NCBI GenBank assembly: GCA_007127495.1 | Contig: SKZG01000592.1 | Coordinates: 1-5,261 of the forward strand | Reading direction: 5' to 3' | Origin: Planctomycetales bacterium | GTDB taxonomy: Bacteria > Planctomycetota > Planctomycetia > Pirellulales > Thermoguttaceae | DNA: 5,261 nt | Shown here: positions 1-5,261 of the stretch, in pieces | Layout: each line of letters starts with the position of its first letter | How positions within the stretch are numbered: the first letter of the stretch is position 1 | The notes under the pieces: model-generated | What the model saw: the letters and a program-made list of their open reading frames with translations, nothing else | What the model was told of the DNA's origin: nothing | The model's database searches: none | Position numbers and translations under genes: made by a program

Positions 1-1
1 C

Positions 2-664
2 ACTTGGGACCTGTTCATGGAGGTGAACCACGGTCCGTTCCTGATCGACCACAACCTCTTGCTCTCGGGTCGGTCGTTGCGCGACTGGTCGCAGGGCGGC
101 GCCTATTCACATAATCTCATCCTGGGACAGATCGAGGCCCGCGATGAGGGCCGGGAGACACCCTATTTCACGCCGCACACGGTGGCGGACATGCGGCTTT
201 CCAACATCAAGAAGGCCGACCGCCGTTTCCACAACAACCTGTTCGCAGGGGCCAATGGCACAGCCGCCTTCAACAGGTGGGCCGCCACGCTGCACGCCAG
301 CGGCAACGTCTATCTGGCCGGCGCCAACCCGAGCACCGGCGAAGGCGGGGCGGCGGTCAACCCGGGCTTCAACCCCGGCGTGAAGCTGACCGAAGGGCCC
401 GCCGGCGAATGGTGGCTCGAAATGGCGGTCGATCCCGCCTGGCTCTCCGCGCACGCCCGCCCGCTCGTCACCACGGAGCTGCTCGGCACGGCCATCGTTC
501 CCAATGCACCCTTCGTGCAGCCCGACGGCGCGCCTTACCGGCTCGACAAGGATTATTTTGGAGACGCGAGAAACGCCGCCAACCCGGCTCCCGGGCCGTT
601 CGAGTTCACGACCGACTCCACGGTGCGCGTGCGCCTGAAGGTTTGGCCGGTTGCCCAACCATGA
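2..664 (+). CDS. C-terminal part of a beta-helix glycoside hydrolase-like protein (5' end outside window)
   Basis: The reading frame is open from base 2, reading TWDLFMEVNHGPF, with no credible start, so this is the 3' end of a longer gene ending at TGA 662-664. An internal ATG at 17 is possible but would cut a conserved-looking stretch. About 220 residues are visible. The first ~100 (counting from that Met) have the Asn-rich rungs of a right-handed parallel beta-helix: VNHGPFLIDHNLLL, GGAYSHNLILG, RRFHNNLFAG, and HASGNVYLAG. The segment RETPYF followed by an NIKKADRRFHNNLF rung, and the tail PYRLDKDYFGDARNAANPAPGPFEF, resemble from memory beta-helix glycosidases of planctomycetes and Bacteroidetes, including GH120-type beta-xylosidases. 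Family membership is inference and I could not assign catalytic acids (D11, D23, E44 and E47 are candidates only). The signal peptide and N-terminal half are not visible. It converges with the surface-protein gene. Confidence 0.72.
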   Translation, partial: TWDLFMEVNHGPFLIDHNLLLSGRSLRDWSQGGAYSHNLILGQIEARDEGRETPYFTPHTVADMRLSNIKKADRRFHNNLFAGANGTAAFNRWAATLHASGNVYLAGANPSTGEGGAAVNPGFNPGVKLTEGPAGEWWLEMAVDPAWLSAHARPLVTTELLGTAIVPNAPFVQPDGAPYRLDKDYFGDARNAANPAPGPFEFTTDSTVRVRLKVWPVAQP

Positions 665-699
665 GAACCTAATTCAAGCCTGAGAACCTAATTCAAGCC
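662..699. repeat. Perfect 19-bp tandem duplication spanning two convergent stop codons
   Basis: TGAGAACCTAATTCAAGCC occurs at 662-680 and again, without a mismatch, at 681-699. The first copy begins with the TGA that ends the plus-strand gene. The second copy contains CTA at 688-690, which is the TAG stop of the minus-strand gene, so each gene uses the copy nearest to it. With one copy the two stops would lie only 4 bp apart; with two copies the gap is 23 bp. There is no inverted repeat or transposase, so a simple replication-slippage duplication is the plainest reading. Confidence 0.93.
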
Positions 700-3600
700 G
701 TTGTCTATCGGAGTCGCGTCTTCATAGACGGCCGGCTGGTCGATGCCGTCGCCGTTGAAGTCGCCGGCGACCGGTCTGTGGTGTGGACCGCCCAACTCGA
801 ATACCTTGTCGTGCGCATCGAGCCGGAAGTTGCCGTTCGTGTCCAGGTGCCACGTGCCGTCGCGGTACACGCCCAGGTTGTCCATGCCGTCGCCGTTCCA
901 ATCGCCCACGACGGGCACGTCGCCGGGCTTGCCGAAGCTCACCTTCATGTCGTGCTCGCTCCAGCGGCCGTTGCCGTCGACGTCGAGGTACCAGGTGCCG
1001 TCCCGGAACACGCCGATCGTGGCGATTCCATCGCCGTTCCAATCGCCCACCACGGCTCGGTCGCCCGCGGTGCCGTAGCGGAATACGTGGTCGACCAGGT
1101 CGCTGCGCATCCGCCCGTGCTCCGCGCGTTGCATGGCGCGGTAGCCAACGGCGGCATCGGCCAGTTCGGGCGGAATGTTCTTGAAGCGGCCGTCGGCGGG
1201 GTTCAGGGCGCCGGGCAAGCCCGGCTTCGCGTCGATGGCCCGGGCGTCGCCCAGCCACGCGGGGCCGAAGATGCCGATGTCGGTCTTGCCGTCGCCGTCC
1301 CAATCGCCGGCCACGGGCTGGTCGCCTTCGTCGCCTAGCTTGGCCCAAAGGTCGTCTTCATCCCAAACGCCGTTGCCGTTCAGATCGATAAACCACACGC
1401 CGTCCCGGAAGACGGCCACCTGGGCACGGCCGTCGCCGTTGAAATCGCCGGCCAGCGGAATACCGCCTGGAACGCCGAATGTGGCCAGGTGCGAGGTCGT
1501 GCCGTCGGGGTTCAGCACGGTGAAAGTGCCCTGGTCCACGCGAGATCCGGTCCATGTTACCGGGTCGAAAAGCGTGGTGCGCCCGTCATGACTGAGCTGG
1601 GAACCGCCGTCCTGCCGGCGAGGCATGCCGGCGTTGATGATGCTCAGGTGCCACGTCCAGCCGGCCGGAGCGCCGGAGCCACCGAACAGCACCGGTTCGA
1701 TCACCGGCTGGTACACAGGCGGGGCGCCCATCACCGGCGGTGGCGCCAGGGACGGCGCCGGATGTTGCGGCGGGGCGGGCGGGTCCGAAGGCGGCCGGTG
1801 CGGAGGGGGCGGCGGAACGAAGGGTACGCGAGTGAACAACACCTCGCTGAAGTTGTAGCCGGTGGCCTGGTCGCCCGCGCCCACGCGAACGCGGGCGATC
1901 ATATCGGTCGTGATCTCGCCGGCGAACAGGCCGAGCTGCATCGGGTCGAGCGGATCGCCCGGATTGTTCACCAGGCCTCCATGGCTCCCCGGCGTGTCGA
2001 TGCCGTCCACATACCCGTCCGGATGCTCCTGGTACACGGTGTACACGCCCGGGTAGAGGCCGGTGAACTCGTAATAGCCGTTCGCATCGGTGACGGCCGT
2101 AATCGGGTTTCCCTGCGCGTCGTACATCTGCTGTCCGATCGCGTTGGCAAGCCGGAGCACGACCCCGGCGATCGGCGTGTCGCCGAGCGCGAAGGTGCCG
2201 TCCCGCACCTCGTCCACGCTGGGCTCCGGCTCGTTGGGCCCAAGCACGATGGCGGGGCCGTCCTGGAACACATACCCGGAAATACTGGCAGGCACGATCT
2301 CACAGAAGTTGTAGTCGACGGCCACGACGCCGGAACCCAACTCGGCGCCGACAATGACGTCGGGTGCGGCCAGCGTGCCGCCGGCGCTTCCCGGGTGCGT
2401 TTGCCCTTGGAAATAGCCTTCCGGCTGAATCTGTTCGACCCCGTATGTACCGGGCCGCAGGTTGTCGAAGCTGTATCGGCCCTGGGCGTCGGTCGTGGTC
2501 TGGGCAATCCGGCTGCCCGAGCCGTCGAGCAGGTAGATGGTCACCCCTTCCAGCAGCGGCTCACCCGGGTCGAGTACCCAGTTCATGTTGTACTCGGCCC
2601 AAACGCGCCCGCTAATGGCGGCCGGCTCGAGTTCGCCGAAGTTGTAGTCGACGGCCTCCGCGCCGGAGCCGAGGGTGATGTCGCGGATCAGATCGCCTGG
2701 GTTCACGGCCACGCCGCCGTGACTGCCGGCCGAGTCGAGCCCATCGAAGTAGCCTTCCGGCTGGGTCTGGGCAATGCTGTACATTCCCGGCCGAAGCTGG
2801 TCGAACTCGTAGTAGCCGTTCGCATCGGTGTAGGCGACGCGGCCTGTGGGCGTGCCGTCGGCGTTCAACAGGGTCAGTTTTGCGTTGCCAATGCCACGTT
2901 CGCCCGGCTCCCGCTCGCCGTTGTTGTTCGCATCGACGTACACCCATCCTGAAATGCTTGCCGGCAGCAGTTCACCGAAGTTGTATTCGAAGGCCGTGGT
3001 GCCCGACGTGATGGCGATTCCGCCCATCAGGTCGGATTCGATCAGGTGGCCGCCCGCGCTGCCTACCTGGTCGCAGCCGTCGAGGTAGCCCTCCGGTTGG
3101 ATTTGATGAACGCCGTACACGCCCGGCAGCAGGTTTTCAAAGCGGTACTCGCCGTTCGCGTCGGTTGTCGTCGTCGCGATGATTTCGCCGGCTTCGTCGA
3201 GCAGGTGGAGGGTCACACCGGGCAGCGGCGGTTCGCCCGGATCGTAGACGCAGTTGGTGTTGATGTCGTGGTAGACGCGTCCGCTGATGACCGAGGGCAG
3301 GATCTCACCGAAGTTGTAGTTTTCGCCCGCCTGGCCGGAGCCGAGGTGAATCTGGTCGATGCGGTTCCCCGGGTTGTGCGCCACGCCGCCGGCGGTGCCC
3401 TCCGTGTTCCATGCGTCGAGCCATCCGTCCGGCTGCCTCTGAACCACGCGATATCGGCCCGGCATCAGGCCCGTCGTGGACCAGGAACCGTCGGCAAGGG
3501 TCGTCACGGTGAAGGTGGCGGCGGGCAGGGTGTCGGCCTCGCGGTACACGGTGAGCGTGACGCCGCCAATGCCGTCCTCGTTGGAATCGAACACGCCGTC

Positions 3601-4719
3601 ATAATTGGCGTCGTGGTACACATATCCGCTCAGACTCGCCGGGCGGACCTCGGCGAAGTCGTTGCCGATGCTGTCCTCGCCGCCGAGCAAGGTAATATCG
3701 CTGAGGACGTCGACGGTAGTGACCATTCCGCGGACCGTGCCCTCCACGGTTCCCGCCCGGGCGCCGACACTCAGGTAGCCCTCCGGCTGCGTTTGCACGA
3801 TACGGTACGTGTCGGGAAGCAGGTCGTCGAAGCGGTAGTCGCCGTAGGCGTCGGTTACCGTGGTGAGGCCGGTGGGTATGTAGCCGAAATCGCGCAGCAC
3901 GTACAAGGCAAGCTCGACGCCCGCTATGCCCGGCTCGCCGGCCTCGCGCGTGTTGTTCATATTGCCGTCCTCGAACACCGTGCCGGCCAGGCTGATGGGC
4001 AGCGGCGTTTGCTCAACGCCGTAGAACACCCCCGCGGTATGCACCGGGTGCGGCGAGTCGAGCGGAGGCATGTAGCTTTCCGGCGGCAGGTCGAGCCCCG
4101 ACTCATCGCGTGCGGGGTCGAACCTGTCGTAGAAGATGCCGCTCCCGTCGGCGCTATAATAGTGCGGCGCGGCGAACGTGGCGGAAAGTACGGAACCCTC
4201 AAACTCACTCCCTTCGACAACGGCCGACGGCAGCGGTCCGCCTTCGTCCACGTCGATGCTGAACACCAACCGGTCGCCCGCATGGAAACCGCTAAAGCGG
4301 ATGACCAGAAGCGTACTGCCGTTGTCCACCTCGAACTCGACCGACTCGATTCCGTCAAGGCTCACCACTTCCGGAGGCGCGTAGCCGTACACGCCCGGCC
4401 CGCCGGGCGAGGTGTGGAAGAAGGGAACGCCATACTCGACGGTGCCCAGTCCCAGCCGGTCGGTATCGATCATCAGCTCGGTAAGTTGCGTGTCCGGGGC
4501 GCCGCCGGAAAAGGTGATTTCAAACAGGTCGCCGACTTCGTCCATGGCCGTGGCGTTTTCAAAGTACACCATGCCGATTTGGATGGGCAGGAAGTCGGCA
4601 CTGAGCAGGCAGCGCGGTTCCATCTGCTCGAAACGGCAGGTGCGCCAGCGCGGAATCGAGCCGTTTGAGCGGGACGTGGAATGAGATCGTATTATTTGCC
4701 GAGCCACGACAACCTCCAT
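688..4719 (-). CDS. Planctomycete extracellular SdrD-like repeat protein with C-terminal FG-GAP repeats
   Basis: This is a complete gene of 1343 residues, probably a secreted or surface-anchored structural or adhesive protein. Domains in order: basic leader 1-32; planctomycete extracellular motif RFEQMEPRCLLSAD 29-42; an all-beta N-terminal module ~43-240; six SdrD/CNA-B-like repeats 242-960; proline-rich linker 966-1001; a ~85-residue spacer containing WTWHLSIINAG; and five FG-GAP-like units 1088-1334 with GD[FW][ND]GDG motifs. I chose ATG at 4717-4719 because it puts the export motif at the usual distance from the start and lies after the upstream WD40 stop; the open frame runs to 5025 but would overlap that gene in another frame. 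No Shine-Dalgarno is evident (upstream reads GGTTTCCCGCAGC), which is common in planctomycetes. No C-terminal anchor, LPXTG or PEP-CTERM signal is visible. The exact ligand or role is unknown; matrix or cell-wall function is inferred from the domains. Confidence 0.9.
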   Translation of the reverse strand: MEVVVARQIIRSHSTSRSNGSIPRWRTCRFEQMEPRCLLSADFLPIQIGMVYFENATAMDEVGDLFEITFSGGAPDTQLTELMIDTDRLGLGTVEYGVPFFHTSPGGPGVYGYAPPEVVSLDGIESVEFEVDNGSTLLVIRFSGFHAGDRLVFSIDVDEGGPLPSAVVEGSEFEGSVLSATFAAPHYYSADGSGIFYDRFDPARDESGLDLPPESYMPPLDSPHPVHTAGVFYGVEQTPLPISLAGTVFEDGNMNNTREAGEPGIAGVELALYVLRDFGYIPTGLTTVTDAYGDYRFDDLLPDTYRIVQTQPEGYLSVGARAGTVEGTVRGMVTTVDVLSDITLLGGEDSIGNDFAEVRPASLSGYVYHDANYDGVFDSNEDGIGGVTLTVYREADTLPAATFTVTTLADGSWSTTGLMPGRYRVVQRQPDGWLDAWNTEGTAGGVAHNPGNRIDQIHLGSGQAGENYNFGEILPSVISGRVYHDINTNCVYDPGEPPLPGVTLHLLDEAGEIIATTTTDANGEYRFENLLPGVYGVHQIQPEGYLDGCDQVGSAGGHLIESDLMGGIAITSGTTAFEYNFGELLPASISGWVYVDANNNGEREPGERGIGNAKLTLLNADGTPTGRVAYTDANGYYEFDQLRPGMYSIAQTQPEGYFDGLDSAGSHGGVAVNPGDLIRDITLGSGAEAVDYNFGELEPAAISGRVWAEYNMNWVLDPGEPLLEGVTIYLLDGSGSRIAQTTTDAQGRYSFDNLRPGTYGVEQIQPEGYFQGQTHPGSAGGTLAAPDVIVGAELGSGVVAVDYNFCEIVPASISGYVFQDGPAIVLGPNEPEPSVDEVRDGTFALGDTPIAGVVLRLANAIGQQMYDAQGNPITAVTDANGYYEFTGLYPGVYTVYQEHPDGYVDGIDTPGSHGGLVNNPGDPLDPMQLGLFAGEITTDMIARVRVGAGDQATGYNFSEVLFTRVPFVPPPPPHRPPSDPPAPPQHPAPSLAPPPVMGAPPVYQPVIEPVLFGGSGAPAGWTWHLSIINAGMPRRQDGGSQLSHDGRTTLFDPVTWTGSRVDQGTFTVLNPDGTTSHLATFGVPGGIPLAGDFNGDGRAQVAVFRDGVWFIDLNGNGVWDEDDLWAKLGDEGDQPVAGDWDGDGKTDIGIFGPAWLGDARAIDAKPGLPGALNPADGRFKNIPPELADAAVGYRAMQRAEHGRMRSDLVDHVFRYGTAGDRAVVGDWNGDGIATIGVFRDGTWYLDVDGNGRWSEHDMKVSFGKPGDVPVVGDWNGDGMDNLGVYRDGTWHLDTNGNFRLDAHDKVFELGGPHHRPVAGDFNGDGIDQPAVYEDATPIDNGLN
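718..1458 (-). repeat. Five FG-GAP/VCBS-like repeats with EF-hand-like loops
   Basis: GD[FW][ND]GDG motifs occur with their first Gly at residues 1091, 1138, 1225, 1272 and 1319. Successive spacing is 47, 87, 47 and 47 residues. A full unit reads P[LV].GD[FW]NGDG....[GA]V[FY]RDG.W.[LI]D.[ND]GN, followed by an acidic end and a FG..GD turn. The second half holds a 12-residue loop such as DVDGNGRWSEHD, with Asp/Asn at positions 1, 3, 5 and Asp at 12, like an EF-hand loop. The second unit has this half replaced by about 60 other residues, and the fifth unit is cut after VYED. FG-GAP repeats usually form calcium-dependent beta-propeller blades; a partial or assembled propeller is inferred. At DNA level, TCGCCGTTCCAATCGCCCAC is identical at 890-909 and 1031-1050. 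Confidence 0.87.
1717..1824 (-). other. Proline-rich hinge of the surface protein
   Basis: Residues 966-1001 are about half proline (VPFVPPPPPHRPPSDPP and onward to PPPVMGAPP). The segment separates the SdrD-like stalk from the C-terminal FG-GAP region. On the plus strand it appears as the purine-rich run around 1797-1820. Such segments usually act as extended linkers or span a cell wall; which applies here cannot be told. Confidence 0.85.
1840..3996 (-). repeat. Six SdrD B / CNA-B-like (prealbumin-fold) repeats
   Basis: Six domains follow each other: residues 242-357, 361-472, 476-583, 587-696, 700-808 and 811-960. Each begins with [LI][SA]G.V, has an acidic Asn/Gly loop, then GV.L.L, a TDA.G.Y.F..L.PG.Y.V strand pair, a QPEGY-like motif, a GS.GG segment and a closing YNF.E. 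Spacing between successive opening glycines is 119, 115, 111, 113 and 111 residues. In staphylococcal SdrD, B repeats are rigid calcium-binding rods; a similar stalk or spacer role is inferred here. The sixth is about 40 residues longer between its opening Gly and its YNF than repeats 2-5. Confidence 0.88.
4000..4593 (-). other. N-terminal all-beta module of the surface protein
   Basis: Residues 43-240 run from FLPIQIGMVYFENATAM to the first SdrD-like repeat. The stretch includes FEITFSGGAPDTQLTELMID, STLLVIRFSGFHAGDRLVFS, IDVDEGG and TFAAPHYYSADGSG. The alternating hydrophobic pattern suggests a beta-sandwich. From memory, modules with the same phrases (GAPDTQLT-like, STLLVI-like, IDVDE, TFxAPHY) often precede SdrD-like repeats in planctomycete proteins, so this is probably a family-specific domain rather than a novelty. 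Its function is unknown to me; a ligand-binding or scaffold role is only a guess. Confidence 0.55.
4594..4635 (-). other. Planctomycete extracellular motif (RFEQMEPRCLLSAD)
   Basis: Residues 29-42 of the surface protein match the planctomycete extracellular signature (known in Pfam as a planctomycete extracellular family, typically [RL]FE.LEPR.LLSAD). It follows a basic Arg/Ser-rich stretch. Unlike a Sec signal peptide, the first 42 residues contain no run of ten or more hydrophobic residues, so export probably follows the route special to these proteins, whose mechanism is not settled. Here Met replaces the common Leu before EPR and Cys fills the variable position. Confidence 0.85.
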
Positions 4720-4846
4720 GCTGCGGGAAACCGAAGCTTCTGTACTACGAATGCCAAGATCGTGAACGTTCTTGCAAAGCCGTAACCTTGCCTTCGAGCG
4801 CAAGCTCGCATTGGTTGGCGGCCCTGCCGCCCTTTGTACTACGGGA
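4720..4846 (-). promoter_or_regulatory. Intergenic region upstream of the surface-protein gene
   Basis: These 127 bp separate the WD40 stop from the surface-protein start. The 9-mer CGTAGTACA (minus strand) occurs at 4843-4835, four bases after the WD40 stop, and again at 4749-4741, about 21 bases before the ATG. The copies are followed by AA and GA. An 8-bp palindrome GAAGCTTC lies at 4733-4740. I see no convincing -35/-10 pair and no Shine-Dalgarno. The region could hold the promoter of the surface-protein gene, but this rests on position only. Confidence 0.3.
4817..4831 (-). terminator. GC hairpin after the WD40 stop (possible weak terminator)
   Basis: On the minus strand GGCGGC AGG GCCGCC forms a perfect 6-bp all-GC stem with a 3-base loop, 15 bases after the WD40 stop codon. 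It is followed by AACCAATG rather than a T tract, so it is not a classical intrinsic terminator. A second small hairpin, CGAGC-TTGC-GCTCG, follows at 4808-4795. Either could pause transcription or stabilise a 3' end, or be chance in GC-rich DNA. Confidence 0.3.
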
Positions 4847-5261
4847 TCAGGGTTGCAGGTCCCAAACTCGGACCGTGCAATCGAACCCACCGGATACCAA
4901 CACGCCCCCTTGCGGGGCGTATGCCAAGGCGACCACGGAACCGGTGTGCCCTGCCAACCGGGCGATGGGCCGCCGCGAGGCCAGGTCCCAAAGCTCGACG
5001 GCGTTGGTGCTGCGCCCGACGGCAAGCCGCCCGGGGCCGCAGAAACACAACGCCGTCACGCGCCCCGGGCGGGCGGGAAGCTCCGCTTCGAGCGTGCCGT
5101 TTTGCGGGTTCCATAACCGAACCACCCCGTCATCGCCTCCGGCGGCCAGGAGCGCACCGTCTTCCGAATACTCCAACGCGTGAATCCGACGCGAACCGGC
5201 TGACAGGTCGTGCATCGGCGAGCCATCGCCCGAACGCCACACGCGCACGATACCCGCCCGA
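4847..5261 (-). CDS. C-terminal part of a WD40 repeat protein (5' end outside window)
   Basis: The frame is open to the window edge (it reads RAGIVRVWRSGDG from 5260), so the gene starts outside the window; the GTG at 5248-5246 falls inside a repeat and is not a credible start. About 138 residues are visible: the end of one WD40 blade (VRVWRSGDGSP), then three full blades ending VVRLWNPQNG, AVELWDLASR and TVRVWDLQP. The last blade has the full GH...AGHTGSVVALAYAP...GG..D.TVRVWD pattern. WD40 blades form beta-propellers that serve as protein-binding platforms. In planctomycetes they often end long proteins such as Ser/Thr kinases or cytochrome-containing proteins, so the missing part decides the function. 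TGA is at 4849-4847. It lies on the same strand as, and 127 bp upstream of, the surface-protein gene. Confidence 0.88.
   Translation of the reverse strand, partial: RAGIVRVWRSGDGSPMHDLSAGSRRIHALEYSEDGALLAAGGDDGVVRLWNPQNGTLEAELPARPGRVTALCFCGPGRLAVGRSTNAVELWDLASRRPIARLAGHTGSVVALAYAPQGGVLVSGGFDCTVRVWDLQP

Noticed and set aside
107..658. 183-residue minus-strand frame opposite the beta-helix gene
   Set aside because: The plus-strand frame has clear beta-helix rungs, while this frame has Arg/Gly/Val-rich composition typical of a shadow.
662..699. 19-bp repeat as a transposon target-site duplication or attachment site
   Set aside because: The copies are directly adjacent with nothing between them, and no transposase, integrase or tRNA gene is nearby.
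889..1050. Spaced near-identical 20-mers that could suggest a CRISPR-like array
   Set aside because: They encode the VGDWNGDG motifs in frame at a 141-bp period; no unique spacers or palindromic repeats are present.
1489..2952. 487-residue open frame on the plus strand opposite the SdrD-like repeats
   Set aside because: It repeats weakly (EVVVDG, LRLGL, VHAR) only because the sense repeats do. Composition and lack of a recognisable domain mark it as a shadow.
3046..4668. 540-residue open frame on the plus strand opposite the surface-protein gene
   Set aside because: It is antisense to a convincing gene, is rich in Arg, Ala, Val and Gly with no domain I recognise, and is explained by high GC content and codon bias on the opposite strand.
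4720..5025. 102-residue N-terminal extension of the surface protein
   Set aside because: It overlaps the WD40 coding region in a different frame, has no signal-like or domain-like sequence, and would bury the export motif 135 residues in.

Overview
The window is GC-rich and almost fully coding. It most likely comes from a planctomycete, probably of the Pirellulales type. The main clue is the large minus-strand protein: it starts with a basic leader and the motif RFEQMEPRCLLSAD, the signature of planctomycete extracellular proteins (the LEPR-x-LLSAD type). It continues with SdrD/CNA-B-like repeats and ends in FG-GAP/VCBS-like repeats, a typical planctomycete giant surface protein. There are no RNA genes, CRISPR arrays, transposases or other mobile elements visible.

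Layout. (1) Positions 2-664, plus strand: the C-terminal end of a right-handed parallel beta-helix protein that looks like a glycoside hydrolase (GH120-like or a related beta-helix glycosidase family). Its start lies outside the window. (2) Positions 662-699: a perfect 19-bp tandem duplication, TGAGAACCTAATTCAAGCC twice. It supplies the stop codon of the plus-strand gene in its first copy and the stop codon of the minus-strand gene in its second copy. (3) Positions 688-4719, minus strand: a complete 1343-residue secreted or cell-surface protein. (4) Positions 4720-4846: a 127-bp intergenic stretch with a 9-bp direct repeat and two short hairpins. (5) Positions 4847-5261, minus strand: the C-terminal end of a WD40 beta-propeller protein whose start lies outside the window.

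The genes at 688-4719 and 4847-5261 point the same way and could be co-transcribed, but a GC hairpin just after the WD40 stop and the 127-bp gap leave that open. The plus-strand gene converges on the surface-protein gene with only 23 bp between stop codons. A beta-helix glycosidase next to a modular surface protein would fit the polysaccharide-oriented lifestyle of planctomycetes, but nothing in the window proves a functional link.

I did not find a defence system, toxin-antitoxin pair or other clearly new system. The points most worth a second look are the stop-to-stop tandem duplication, the strict 47-residue FG-GAP/EF-loop repeat with one replaced half-unit, the uneven decay of calcium-loop residues across the six SdrD-like repeats, and the near absence of lysine from the first 1126 residues.
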